From positions 13,240,734-13,304,733 of the forward strand of contig OY754981.1 of assembly GCA_963576475.1 (NCBI GenBank): a stretch of DNA of 64,000 bases, written 5' to 3'. The notes under the pieces were generated by a model that made no database searches, was not told the origin of the DNA, and saw only the letters and a program-made list of their open reading frames with translations. The stretch comes from Molanna angustata. Taxonomy: Eukaryota; Arthropoda; Insecta; Trichoptera; Molannidae. This document shows, in pieces, positions 23,020-34,304 of the stretch. The translations under genes were made by a program, and so were the position numbers. Numbering within the stretch: the stretch's first letter is position 1; every line of letters starts with the position of its first letter.

Positions 23020-23207
23020 CAGGGGGGCAAGTCTGGTTCAATCGGCGAAATCAAAACCCTTGTGATTACCCATATCGTGGATATAATTATTATATGGAGT
23101 TCTACAAAATCTTTAGATGTCATAGAACTCCATACAATAATTATATACATAATATGGGTAATCACTAGGGTTTTGATTTCGCCGGTCGAACCAGACTTGC
23201 CCCCCTG
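23020..23207. mobile_element. Palindromic MITE with CAGGGGGGCAAG termini, copy 1
   Basis: Long inverted repeat of about 90-bp arms: CAGGGGGGCAAGTCTGGTTC at the left and its complement at the right, centred near 23113. TTAA stands just outside both ends (23011-23014 and 23209-23212), which would suit a piggyBac-type target, but the outermost bases are not symmetrical. A related palindrome is at 46557-46728. No transposase ORF. Confidence 0.65.
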
Positions 23208-24485
23208 ATTAAATTTACAATATTTTCTCCTCATAATATCACCTCCTTACTCAGCCTTAATAAATTTCAAGTAGATACTTAATGTTCATACAAAATTTAT
23301 CAGACAGATTTACATCAAACTGTGATTTCATTTTATTCTAACCATTTAATAACAAAAACTTTTTTCCCAACTTTTTAAATTTCTTATTTAAATATTAATT
23401 ATTAACATTTTTTTGTATTTGATATACTTTATAAGTTGTTTTTTTTTATTTTAATGTAATTAACAAAAGCACGATTTTGTAACAAACATGACTCTGGCCA
23501 AGTTCCTCCATTTGAGGTTACAAGTGTCATTTAAAAAATAAAAATAAAATAAATAAATGGTTTGAAATCACTGAGAAACCTCGTCAAGATGTCGATATTA
23601 AAATAATGTCTACGTATATACTGCGTAAGCATGGTACACAATATTTCTTTTCTAATAATTGAAATGTCACGTGGAAAGATGAAAAGTTTACTAAATTAAT
23701 TCTATTTTTAAAAATCAACACACTAACATTCTACAAAACTCAAAAGAATGTCTCATTCAACATAATATATAGGAATATTTATAACACACGGATTTCTTAT
23801 GTACCTATCTATATAAATAGATAAAATGGTACATAACCATTCAGTTCCAATATTTTGCTTAGTTTTTTTGTGTAATAAAAAAAGACTGTTTCAAATATTG
23901 TAAAAATTTTAATCCCAAGTTGTAAATTGGTGACAATTTTAAATAAGTTATGAATGTATCGACTAGCAACATCAGTATGAAGGTTTGTAAAACCCAATTA
24001 CCAGAAATCTGAAATCTGTCAGTTGAGACAATCGCTGTTGAAAGGGATTGAGTAGACTCTACACAAATAATATCCATCTTCTGAGTTATGGCAACTCTCT
24101 GTAGATTCTCAACTCCACCTCTCTTAGTTGAAATTGCTTGTCTGTATTTGTCCATATAATACAAATAGCCATACAAACTACTTTATTACTAATTCCATAA
24201 GCTTTACGAATCCCAAAGGAAGCATTCCCTCAATTCTCCACTGCCGACTCCGTTTTCTGACTAGAATTATTATCAAAACCACCTCTCGTTACCCCAAATC
24301 AATTTCTATACTCTGACAGTGTCTAATGTATTCAGAACCATGTTATTCTTCAGCAAACAAAAATAAAATAATCATAAATATATCTAATTTAATTATATTC
24401 GTTACTTGAAATATACAGTAGCCGGCAATTCTAAATTTGATAACCTTTTATGAACGTTTTATTTGAGTTAAATTTGGACAAAAAA
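23208..24485. other. Gene-free AT-rich stretch
   Basis: No gene or repeat recognised. Confidence 0.4.
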
Positions 24486-24620
24486 GTGCGTTAACTGGCT
24501 CACGCCAGTCGCAATTATATCTACGAAAAAACCTAACCAACCTTTTTTACCAAACTTTTGTAGGTTAGGTTTAAAAATCGTTGTACATCCTAGGCTATCC
24601 TGGCTGGTCAGGGAGGCAGT
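24486..24620. repeat. Repeat family F (AACCTAACC / GGTTAGGTT inverted motif)
   Basis: AAAACCTAACCAACC, then ACCAAACTTTTGTAGGTTAG, then ACATCCTAGGCTATCC. The same block occurs at about 61485-61600 and in palindromic form at 63250-63460. It is an interspersed repeat of unknown class, not telomeric: TTAGG is not tandemly reiterated. Confidence 0.5.
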
Positions 24621-24736
24621 ACCTATTTTAATGGTGTAAGATCCAGCGATTCTGGAGTTATGTTACATATTTTGTATAGTTGCCCACACAAAATTTATAC
24701 CCAAGTCATAGTATGCAGATTGATTTTTTTTCTATC

Positions 24737-25158
24737 AAAGGATACCACTCAGAACAATGACAATGACTCAGAAAAGTGCTGAAAAACTAAAAATCCATGG
24801 AAAGAGCCATATTAGGATTAAGTCTGAGAGACAGGGTGCGAAACGATACCATCAGGGAAAGAACAAAATTGGTTGATGTCGTCCACCGCATTCTTACCCT
24901 GAAGTGGAGATGGGCGGGCCACGTGGCTAGATTCCCCGAATATATGGCCAAGGATAGTGTTGGCTTGGAGACCGAGAACGACAGTCAGAGGAGTTAGAAG
25001 TTGGAGATGGAGAGATGACATCAGCCGTCATGCTGGTGCCAATTGGTTGCTCAGAGCACATGATAGAGTGGCGTGGAAGGAGATGGAGGAGGCCTTCGTA
25101 CAGGAGTGGACGGGATTGGGCTGAAAAGAAGAAGAAGAAGAAGAAGAAAGGATACCAC
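24737..25158 (+). pseudogene. 5'-truncated LINE insertion with 12-bp target duplication and (GAA)n tail
   Basis: AAAGGATACCAC flanks the insertion at 24737-24748 and 25147-25158. The insert encodes AMERAILGLSLRDRVRNDTI, then LKWRWAGHVAR, a frame break near 24980, then DRVAWKEMEEAFVQEWTGLG and a stop. This is the familiar C-terminus of RTE-like insect LINEs. It ends in AAGAAGAAG. Target-primed insertion with 5' truncation explains all features. Confidence 0.85.
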
Positions 25159-25184
25159 AGCTGGTAACAACGATTGTGTAATAC

Positions 25185-25300
25185 CAGTTGCATGTAACAT
25201 ATGAGATCCAACTGTCAATGGCGATGAATTAATTGAAGATAGTTGATAATTGAAGAATACGTACAAAACTATAAATTAAGATATCTTGTATCTTCATATA
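25185..25300 (-). mobile_element. Family D Helitron 3'-end fragment
   Basis: AGTTGCATGTAACATATGAG followed by ATCCAACTGTCAATGGCGAT. The terminal CTAG has become CCAG. Only the 3' end of the element is present. Confidence 0.6.
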
Positions 25301-25365
25301 ATGATGTTGCTACTACTTTGTGGCACATTTTTAAATCTAAAGTAATAAAGCAATCAAAATGTTAG

Positions 25366-25406
25366 TGTATGTGTGTGTGTATGTGTGTGTGTGTGTGTGT
25401 GTTTGT
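25366..25406. repeat. (GT)n microsatellite
   Basis: About 20 imperfect GT units. Confidence 0.85.
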
Positions 25407-25455
25407 CTCACGCCTTCTGAAAAACCAAGAGCATCTAAAAATCTAATTTAAGTGC

Positions 25456-27560
25456 GAACATGTACCAGTATACCTGATGCAGTGTCACGCTAAAAAGAAT
25501 GCGATAAAAATGCTGAATTTTAAAAATATTTAAATAATTATTTTTTTCATACAAAATTTTCCAAGTCATATCTGTCAAAAAAGTGTACATTTTGCACGCA
25601 AATATCTGTTAGTTTAAAAGTTAGAAGTAGGTATTTACACAAAAAAAATATATTTTGAAGTATAACTTAGCGTTTAAGTGAAAAACATGGTGAATATTTG
25701 GTATAATTATAATGTTAAACTTATTTTTAAAGTAAGCGTTTTGTACATAAACGCCGCCATTGTAATATCTTTTCATACAATATTTCATTTTCCCACGGAA
25801 TGAATATGTTCTTGAAAATAATAAACCTTTGAAATAAATGTAATTATGAAATAATAAAATGAAACACAAGACATTACGGCAAGTTTTAAGACATATATTG
25901 TAAAAATGTGTTTATTATTAGTTAAGATGTAGGCATAATAAAATTGCATAATTTGTAAATAATATTTGATTTTTCTGACAATTTTCATTTTTATGGCATC
26001 GAACAAACCAATGTAGGTACCTACATATTCAAAAAAGTCTCAAACCATTTGATATTTTTAAAGTATTGGAATGGTTACTATGGTAACGGAAAGATTCTGA
26101 TATTCAAATTAAATTTGTTATGAATAGAATTTCTTTAGAATATTGTTGTAGGTAGGTACCTACCTATTACTATTTACTTACAAATCAACAATATACTGAT
26201 TTCCTATCGGAAAATTGTATGCGATGTGCTCCTAAACCGTTTGTCCGATTACAATGAAACTTTGGTGAATTGTCGAGCGTGTGCCCGGGATGGTTTCTGG
26301 ATTTAAACTTTTTTCTTATTCTTCTTTTTCTTCGTGTATTTGGTCATTTAACCTATGAAGGGGGAGTATCCTGGGAGAAGAAGGTCCAACTGTCCTTCCA
26401 TCTCTTCGCAGGTCTTCCAAGACGGTTTCTGGATATAAACTTTTTTCTTCTTCTTTTTCTTCATCGTGCATTTGGTCATTTTACCTATGAAGGTGGACTA
26501 TCCTGGGAGAAGAAAGTCCAATTTTCCTTCCATATCTTCGCAGGTATCTGGATTTGAACTATTTTCTTCTTCTTCTTCGTGTATTTAGTCATTTTACCTA
26601 TGAAGGTGGAGTATCCTGGGAAAAGAATGTCTTTTCATCTCTTCGCGGTTCTTCCAGGATGGTTTCTGGAATGAAACTTTTCTTAACCGACTGAAGAGAC
26701 GGGATGTAATGAAGGGAAGGGACGTAATGAGGAATTGAAGGGACGGGAGGTACTGAAGGGCCTGAAGGGACGGGAGGTACTTAAGGGAACGTGTACCTGT
26801 ATACCTGATGCAGTGTCAGGCTAAAAATAATGCGATTAAAATGCTGAATTTTAAAAATATTTCATTAATTATTTTTTTCATACAAAATTTTCCAAGTCGT
26901 ATCTGTCAAGAAGTGTACATTTTGCACGCAAATATCTGTTAGTTTAAAAGTTAGAAGTACGTATTTACACGAAAAAATTTTACTTTCAAGTATAACTTAG
27001 CGTTTAAGTGAAAAACATGGTGAATATTTTGTATAATTATAATGTTTAACTTATTTTTAAAGTAAGCGTTTTGTACATAAATGCCGCCATTTTAATATCT
27101 TTTCATACAATATTTCATTTTCCTACCGAATGAATATGTTCTTGAAAATAATAAACCTTTGAAATAAATAAAATTATGAAATAATAAAATGAAACACAAG
27201 ACATTACAGCAAGTTTTAAGACGTATATTGTAAAAGTCTGTTAATTATTAGTAAAGATATAGGCATAATAAAATTGCATAATTTGTATATAATATTTGAT
27301 ATTCCGGACAATTTTTATTTTTATGGCATCGAACAAACCAATGTAGGTACCTACATACATATTATTCAAAAAATGTCTACAAACCATTTGATATTTTTTA
27401 CATGTTCTATGGTTACTATGGTAACGGACACATTCTGATATTCAAATAAAATTTGTTATAAATCGAATTCGAATTAATTTAGAACATCATTGTAGGTAGG
27501 TACCTACATACCTAATACTACTTGAAAACCAACAATATACTAAGTTCGTATAGGAAAATT
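25456..27560. repeat. 1.34-kb direct duplication with minisatellite spacer
   Basis: 25456-26218 and 26795-27560 are homologous direct copies, both starting at TATACCTGATGCAGTGTCA, offset by about 1340 bp and with only scattered differences. Between them lies a minisatellite (26292-26690) and a GGACGGGAGGTACT-like patch. The spacer resembles Helitron-borne repeats seen at 36180-36480, so the pair may be two tandem partial Helitrons. Confidence 0.7.
26292..26690. repeat. Minisatellite, about 118-132 bp unit, 3.3 copies
   Basis: Units start GGTTTCTGG (26292, 26424, 26661; GGTATCTGG at 26543) and carry TCTTCTTTTTCTTCGTG and CTATGAAGGTGGAGTATCCT. The ORF spanning it is a by-product. The preceding 26221-26290 resembles sequence common in moth Helitrons. 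Confidence 0.75.
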
Positions 27561-27589
27561 ATTAAACTATCTTAGGTTAACTACAATAC

Positions 27590-29010
27590 ACATGTCATTC
27601 AATCTACAAACTATTTCCTATAGTGAAATTCTTCTTTTATTTAAGTAGACCTTTGGGTGATTTTTTATACAAACTATTTCTTGGAGTTTAATTCTTCTTC
27701 CTCTTCTTTTGTGAAGTCATTTGGGACAGTTCATAAATAAACTATTTCCTATAGTCTAATTTTTCTTTTTCTTAATTTATGTAGACCTTGGGTGAGTTTT
27801 TATACAAACTATTTCCTATAGTCTAATTCATCTTCTTCCTCTTCTTTTATGTAGCCCTTTGGGTGAGTTTTTATACAAACTTATTCCTATTATCTAATTC
27901 TTTTTCTTCTTATTTTATGTAGACCTCTGGGCCAGTTTTGATACCAACTATTTCTTTTAACGTATTTCTTCTTTTTCTAATTTTATGTAGACCTTTGTTG
28001 AATTTTGTATAAACTAACTTCCTATAGTCTTATTTTTCCTCTTTTATGTAGACCAAGGGAGAGTTTTCATGCAAACTTTTCCTTTAGTCTAATTCTTCTT
28101 CGTCTTATTTTATGTAGACCTCTGGGCCAGTTTTGATACCAACTATTTCTTTTAACGTATTTCTTCTTTTTCTAATTTTATGTAGACCTTTGTTGAATTT
28201 TGTATAAACTAACTTCCTATAGTCTTATTTTTCCTCTTTTATGTAGACCAAGGGAGAGTTTTCATGCAAACTTTTCCTTTAGTCTAATTCTTCTTCGTCT
28301 TATTTTATGTAGACCTCTGGGCCAGTTTTGATACCAACTATTTCTTTTAACGTATTTCTTCTTTTTCTAATTTTATGTAGACCTTTGTTGAATTTTGTAT
28401 AAACTAACTTCCTATAGTCTTATTTTTCCTCTTTTATGTAGACCAAGGGAGAGTTTTCATGCAAACTTTTCCTTAAGTCTAATTCTTCTTCGTCTTCTTT
28501 TATGTTTTACCTTTGCGTTAGTTTTTATACAATCTATTTCCTGCGTTAGTTTTTATACAATCTATTTCCTGCGTTAGTTTTTATACAATCTATTTCCTGA
28601 CGTATAATTATTCTTCTAATATGTAGACCTTTGGGTCAGTTTTTATATTAACTACTTTCTATAGTCTAATTCTTCTTTTTCTTATTTTTTGTAGATCTTT
28701 TGGTTAGTTTTTATACAAACTATTTCCTTTAGTCTAATTCTTCGTTTTCTTATTTAATGTAGACGTTGGGTGAATTTTATATAAAATATTTCCAATATTT
28801 CAATTCATCTTCTTCTTCTTTTATGAAGACCATTTGGTCAGTTTTTTATATAATACATTTACTATTGTGTAATTCTTCTATTGGATCTTTTATGTAGACC
28901 ATTGGGTCAGTTTTTATTACAAACTATTTGTTATAGTCTTATACTTATTCTTTTTTTTTCATTTAGTCTTTTGGGTTAGTTTTAAGTCTTATAGTCTATT
29001 GTATAGAAAT
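27590..29010. repeat. Minisatellite array of about 75-80 bp units with a 195-bp higher-order block
   Basis: The unit has TATGTAGACCTTTGGG, a TTTTTATACAAACTATTTCC block and TAGTCTAATTCTTCTT. Between about 27905 and 28490 a compound unit repeats with exact 195-bp spacing (CCTATAGTCT at 28021, 28216 and 28411), nearly identical between copies, indicating recent unequal exchange. A 30-bp triplication (GCGTTAGTTTTTATACAATC) lies at 28513-28600. Confidence 0.8.
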
Positions 29011-29754
29011 ATTATAAACAACATGCACACTTGACGAAAATACATAAAACGAATGGGATGTGACCATCACTAGAATCTTCTCAATACTTTTTTTCAATCG
29101 AAATTTACACCATTTATTATATCATCATATATTGCTTAATTTTCAATAACTACATATTTGATTTTGATGACAATATAATAAAAAATCGGGGTTGTGGCCA
29201 TTACTGGACTCTTCACAACGTTTATATTCAAATTAAAAACTATTTAAGTCTTCTTCTGTAATGTAGATCAGTTTTATTGTGCAAAAATATAATAATCTAT
29301 AGGTATGCACACTTGACGAAAAATATAAAAACGAATGGGATGTGACCAACACTAGAATCTTTTCAGTACTTTTGTTTATTTAATTTTTAAGCCATTTCTC
29401 ATCATCCAAAATTACTAAATATTTAAAACACATTTGCGTTCGATGACAATATATAAAAATAGGGGTTGTGGCCAAATCCAAACTCTTTACAACGTTGTCT
29501 CTTTATAATCAGTCATATTTAAAACCATTGACCATAGTCCATGCGTGCAGAAATTGTATGTACCTACTTATATATAAAAACAAATGGGTTGTGGCCATCA
29601 CTTGAACATTTTACATCGCTTAAACTCAATTAAATTTCAAACAACTTTTTCATACTACGAATTAGCAAATATTTTTTATGACAATATTATATAAACGAAT
29701 GCTTATTCCTTCACTAATTTACATTCTTGGCCAACGGCGGGACATAAAAGCTAG
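29011..29754. repeat. Tandem array of Helentron-end-like units closing at a possible Helitron 3' end
   Basis: The motif GGGTTGTGGCCAWCAC or GGGATGTGACCAACAC recurs near 29046, 29180, 29329, 29456 and 29577, spaced 121-149 bp. The block ends GGGACATAAAAGCTAG at 29754 followed by T, which fits a Helitron 3' terminus, though the expected hairpin is weak. Confidence 0.5.
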
Positions 29755-30380
29755 TTATAAATAAATTAAATAACATTAAATAATTTTGTATAAACCACGA
29801 ATTTTTAGTACCTATTTACAGTCTAGCGTTTTCGAAGCTAAACGCTTCTTTCTCCGGACAAACTTATACTAAATCAGAATGTGTGGACGCGCTAACGGCT
29901 GTGTAACTTATTGAAACTAACGGTACTATGGGGGCGGGGAGAGGTTATAATTATTATTTGATGGTATAGGTATTATTAAATGAGAACATATTAAATAGTG
30001 GCGTAAACTGATAATATTTAATAATTTCAAAAAATGATTTCTCAATAAAAAAAGAGCATTTCTGGAACTTAAAAAAAATAATTTTAAGATTTTTTTTCTG
30101 TCTATATTTATACAACTTTTCATTGTTCTAGCTTTTATGGTTTTTGAGATATATCTGCATATAAATAAAGAAGACCTGGTAAGATTGTCGTTCTGGATTT
30201 GCGAATGTTTGTGCACGGCTATATTCATGTCAGTCTGCCCAAGTCTGCCTGACTTTGCATTCGTTTGAAATCTTTCTATGTGGAAATCGGCAATTTTACA
30301 GTAGAGCATAAAACGTATAATATTACGTTTTTATAATATTACATTTGTTTATTATAAAAACCCATTTATTTATTTATTTA
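29755..30380. other. Gene-free stretch with a small family D fragment
   Basis: 30085-30170 carries a TCTATATTTATAC ... TTTTATGGTTTTTGAGATAT block from family D. Otherwise nothing recognised. Confidence 0.4.
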
Positions 30381-31441
30381 TAGATTTTAAGGCAGCATAC
30401 GATAGTGTCAATAGAGCGACATTGTACGAGGCCATGATGGAAATGGGAATACCATTCAAACTAGTAAGACTAGTGAGAGCAACATTGCATGGTTCAAATT
30501 GTAGGGTCAAAATACAAACCAGCACCTCGGACATATTTAAAACCTATAATGGCTTACGGCAGGGTGATGCATTGTCTTGCCTATTATTTAATATAGTACT
30601 AGAGAAAGCCATCAGAGATGCCAGAATTGAGACAGCAGGTACAATTTTTCGCAAATCAAGCCAGATACTTGCATATGCAGATGATGTTGACATAATTGCA
30701 AGAACACCAAATGATGTAAAACAAGCGTTTATACACCTGGAAAATGCTTCTGCCAGAATGGGACTTCAAGTGAACTCTTCTAAGACAATATATATGATTG
30801 CAGCTAAAATGTCCAACCATAGAAATGCCCAAGAAACTCTGATTAGTGCTGGTAATCATACCATTGAAACTGTGGGGTCGTTTCAGTACCTAGGTTCAAT
30901 AATAACCAGTAACAACGATGTTAGTGTCGAGATTAAAAGACGAATAGCTGTGGCAAATAAATGCTATTTCGGTATTCACCGACATCTCAAGTCCCGATTG
31001 TTGACACGAAATACTAAGTTGTTATTGTATAAAACATTGCTGCGACCAGTACTCGTATATGGTGCTGAATGCTGGGTTCTTAATAGGAAGGATGAAAAAG
31101 CGCTGCTGGTTTTTGAACGGAAGGTTTTGAGAAAAATCTTTGGGCCTCTTTGTGAGAGTGGAATATGGAGGATAAGGTACAACCATGAGCTGGAGAACCT
31201 TTACAGTGACCCTAACATAGTAAAATATATTAAAATACATCGGCTTCAATGGTTAGGGCACGTTCAGCGAATGGAGGAATGCCGAATCCCAAAGAAGATT
31301 CTCGACACACGACCGGAGGGGAGACGTGGTGTGGGGAGACCCAAGCTGCGGTGGATGGACGGCGTACAGGAGGATCTAAAGAGGATTGGCGTGACAAACT
31401 GGAGAATGCAGACGATGGACCTGTTTCAATATTACATTTGA
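30381..31441 (+). CDS. Non-LTR retrotransposon reverse transcriptase, 5'-truncated, C-terminal ORF intact
   Basis: Open from 30381, just after a (TTTA)n tract, with DFKAAYDSVNRATLYEAM as the first palm motif. The first Met of the surviving frame is at 30422 and the frame runs 339 codons to 31441. It contains GLRQGDALSCLLFNIVLE (residues 44-61), the catalytic YADD box (85-88), SFQYLGSIITSNNDV, LRPVLVYGAECWVL, LQWLGHVQRM and GVGRPKLRWMDGV. No stop interrupts the frame, so this copy is younger than the other LINE relics, but the N-terminus and endonuclease are missing and it cannot move by itself. It is RTE/Jockey-like; the clade is not certain. An A-rich end near 31530 may be the 3' UTR. Confidence 0.85.
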
Positions 31442-31788
31442 AACAGTATAAAAACACAAAGCCTCACGAGGTGATATGTTTTTTTTATTATTTTCAAAAG
31501 AAAGTATGTTTAAATGTTATATAATAAGAATTAAAGAATGCTTTTATGCGTTATTCGCTGAGTCGCCAAAATTGATTTATGTGAATTTACCTTTAAGATG
31601 ACAAAAATACCAACATTCTGATATATGCGTCCCTATCGGAATTAGACCTCAAATGGCACGAAGTAATAAAATCCGACATAGGGAGAGTGAGCAATTCACG
31701 TTGAACAAATGGTCCCTTTTGCATTGTGGGTCAGATTTGCTTTCCTCGCGTTGTTCCACCAATCTTTCAGCTGTCAAATATTCGAAAG

Positions 31789-32603
31789 ATACTTTATATA
31801 TTTTTTAACAGATTTTTAATTATCTCAATAGAGACGAAGTTGGAATATTTATTGTAGGAGAACCGGGAAATCAAGGCACCTACAGGGCTTACGACCTGTC
31901 ATCGGCTGGTTTACGTGATCACTTTATGCGCTTGCGCAACGTTCACCAATTATGCCTTTTTAATGAGATCCCTATCAATTCAATTTTGAAACTTCTATAT
32001 ATTGTAATACTGAAATTCTTTTCGCTTGAAAATAAGGAATTTTTACTACAGCCATCTATGGGTGAAATTATGAACAGCAATATTATTATTTTTTTATTTA
32101 TTTTGTTGTAACGCCATCTATTGAGAGAATTGGTTTTTTGTAAATAATGAAAGCTACAATTCTTATATCTGAGGTGACAATGCATTTTTCGCATAGAAGT
32201 CACCCCTGAATTGCGCCAGACTTATAAGGTCATTTTTGTCTTATTTACCTACTTGTACCAATGTGTAAGTAATCGAATATATTTTTATTATTGCATATGC
32301 GCAAACATTGGATTTTTTTCCCTGTCGGGAGTCAAAGATATTTTTTAACAGATTTTTAATTATCTCAATAGAGACGATGTTGGAATATTTATTGTAGGAG
32401 AACCGGGAAATCAAGGCACCTACAGGGCTTACGTAAGCCCTGTAGGTGCCTTGATTTCCCGGTTCTCCTACAATAAATATTCCAACTTCGTCTCTATTGA
32501 GATAATTAAAAATCTGTTAAAAAATATCTTTGACTCCCGACAGGGAAAAAAATCCAATGTTTGCGCATATGCAATAATAAAAATATATTCGAATACTTTA
32601 TAT
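31789..32603 (-). mobile_element. PAL retroposon copy A: target duplication, 540-bp direct repeat and 160-bp palindrome
   Basis: ATACTTTATAT flanks both ends (31789-31799 and 32593-32603). The plus-strand left edge is T-rich, so the 3' A-rich end is on the minus strand. TTTTTTAACAGATTTTTAAT occurs at 31801 and exactly 540 bp later at 32341, showing a tandem partial dimer. 32273-32432 and 32433-32592 are 160-bp inverted arms with one mismatch and no loop, centred on GGGCTTAC/GTAAGCCC. No transposase or polymerase is encoded. A 61-codon ORF at 31926-32111 lies antisense and is shared by the other copies. Confidence 0.8.
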
Positions 32604-33239
32604 TTTTATCGTAATTAGTATGTATCGATTTACTTTATTTTCCAATATTTAATAACTCTTTATATTTTATTTTCTTTCAGAATCCAATTTTAGCCTAATA
32701 TAATTAAAAAAAATGTTAGTTGAAATTTCAATTCTCGATGAATTTAGGTAAATTTTAAATCAACATTCATATATGGGAAGAACGTATTTGTTTTAAAATA
32801 TTTTCATAAATGAGTTGGTGATTATTGTATTTAGGTGTACAGGTCATCTTAACAGCGACAAACTACATCTTCTCAGTCTGCATGTATAGAATATCAGAGA
32901 AACACATAGCACAACATGTCATTCTTCAAGTAATCAGGTGAAAGAGTAGGAACGGCACAATAACAAGTTGCATATGGATACTAGAATAAAATATTATATT
33001 TTCTGAAATGTTTCATTCCAATTTTATGTTCAAAGTCAGTACAAAGCAAACGATAAAATCAGAAATGGGAGAACCCACCAACTAAATGGCAGAAAAAAGC
33101 GAGGCAATATCATAGTTTGAATATTCCAAGTAAAAACAAGTACATAGGAATCAAATTATAAATTAAGCATTTACACCTTTACACAAAGGTTATAATATTC
33201 ATTACACATTATAGAAGTAAACAAAAACCAAAAAATAAA
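32604..33239. other. Gene-free AT-rich stretch
   Basis: Nothing recognised. Confidence 0.4.
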
Positions 33240-33510
33240 ATATATGTATGATCTTAGATATAACATGTAACAGAATAAAGATTATGTAGGTATTTACTAT
33301 CCACAACGTAGAACAATAAACAAATATAACACAAAGAATCAACAATAATATCAATTTACATAATACTAAAGTCTTATTTTGAATCATATTATGAAGTATG
33401 AATGGTGCGAAAGAAAGATTTTATATAACTATCCATAACGTTGCATATGGATCTATAAACAAATTAAATAAAATACAAATAATCCACAATGATATCAATT
33501 TCAAACTAGA
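33240..33510. repeat. Diverged outlying monomers of the 143-bp satellite
   Basis: A clear monomer begins at about 33363 (AAGTCTTATTTTGAATCATA) and a more diverged one precedes it. They are separated from the main array by about 800 bp of unrelated sequence. Confidence 0.7.
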
Positions 33511-34304
33511 GTCTACAATCTGAATCTACCCGTTTGCATTCTGTTTCCGGTTGGCTCTCTGATTGGTTGAGATCTCGTAGTATTAAGTCAAATGAGCTGT
33601 GAAATTTTATATTAAATGCGAAAAATTAAAAGAATATTATATATTTATTTATTTATTTTATTTATTTTATTTTTTAATATATTTTATAATACAAATCAAT
33701 ATATAAATTCACTAGTAATAATATTCTTACATATTTTTCCCTGCAGTACCTCATCAAAAAGATTACAATCTTGTGCTTGATGAGGGAAACACTTATAACA
33801 AAATAAAAAATATCAATACAAAGCAAAGTCAACAAAAAAGTAAAAGTAATTAAATCAAATCATACATGAACAAAAAAAATCAAATAAACATCATAAAAAG
33901 GTTGAAAATAAATGAAAAAGAAGAATACTCAAATGAGAAAACATATCAGAATACATATTCAAACCAAAAAAAAGAAAAACATGAAAATAATTGAAAAATG
34001 AGAAATATTGAATTATAGACGATTCAAATATATCAAAACACATATTCAAAAATAAAAAAAGAAAATACTGGAAATTAAAACAAATCAAAACAACAAAATC
34101 GAAAACTACTATTTTAGAAAGTTAAGTGCAATTTTAATTTATGTTTAAATTTTTTAAATTCTTTTATCTGCTTTAATTCATTTGGGAGGCAATTGAAGAA
34201 TTTTATTTTTATTCTCACGCGAGTCGCTATTATTATTATACACAAACTTAAACCTAACCTAAGAATGCAGAAAAGAAACTCAGGGGCTAGACGCTACTCA
34301 ATTT
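33511..34304. other. Insertion splitting the satellite
   Basis: Contains (TTTA)n at about 33640-33680, a CCTCATCAAAAAGATTACAA stretch and a CTTGATGAGG partner forming a short inverted repeat (about 33750-33786), and A-rich sequence. It resembles the 3' untranslated end of a LINE on the minus strand, but no coding region is visible. Confidence 0.4.

Noticed and set aside
24530..24600. Telomeric (TTAGG)n remnant
   Set aside because: AACCTAACC occurs only once or twice per copy as part of an interspersed inverted repeat; no tandem TTAGG array.
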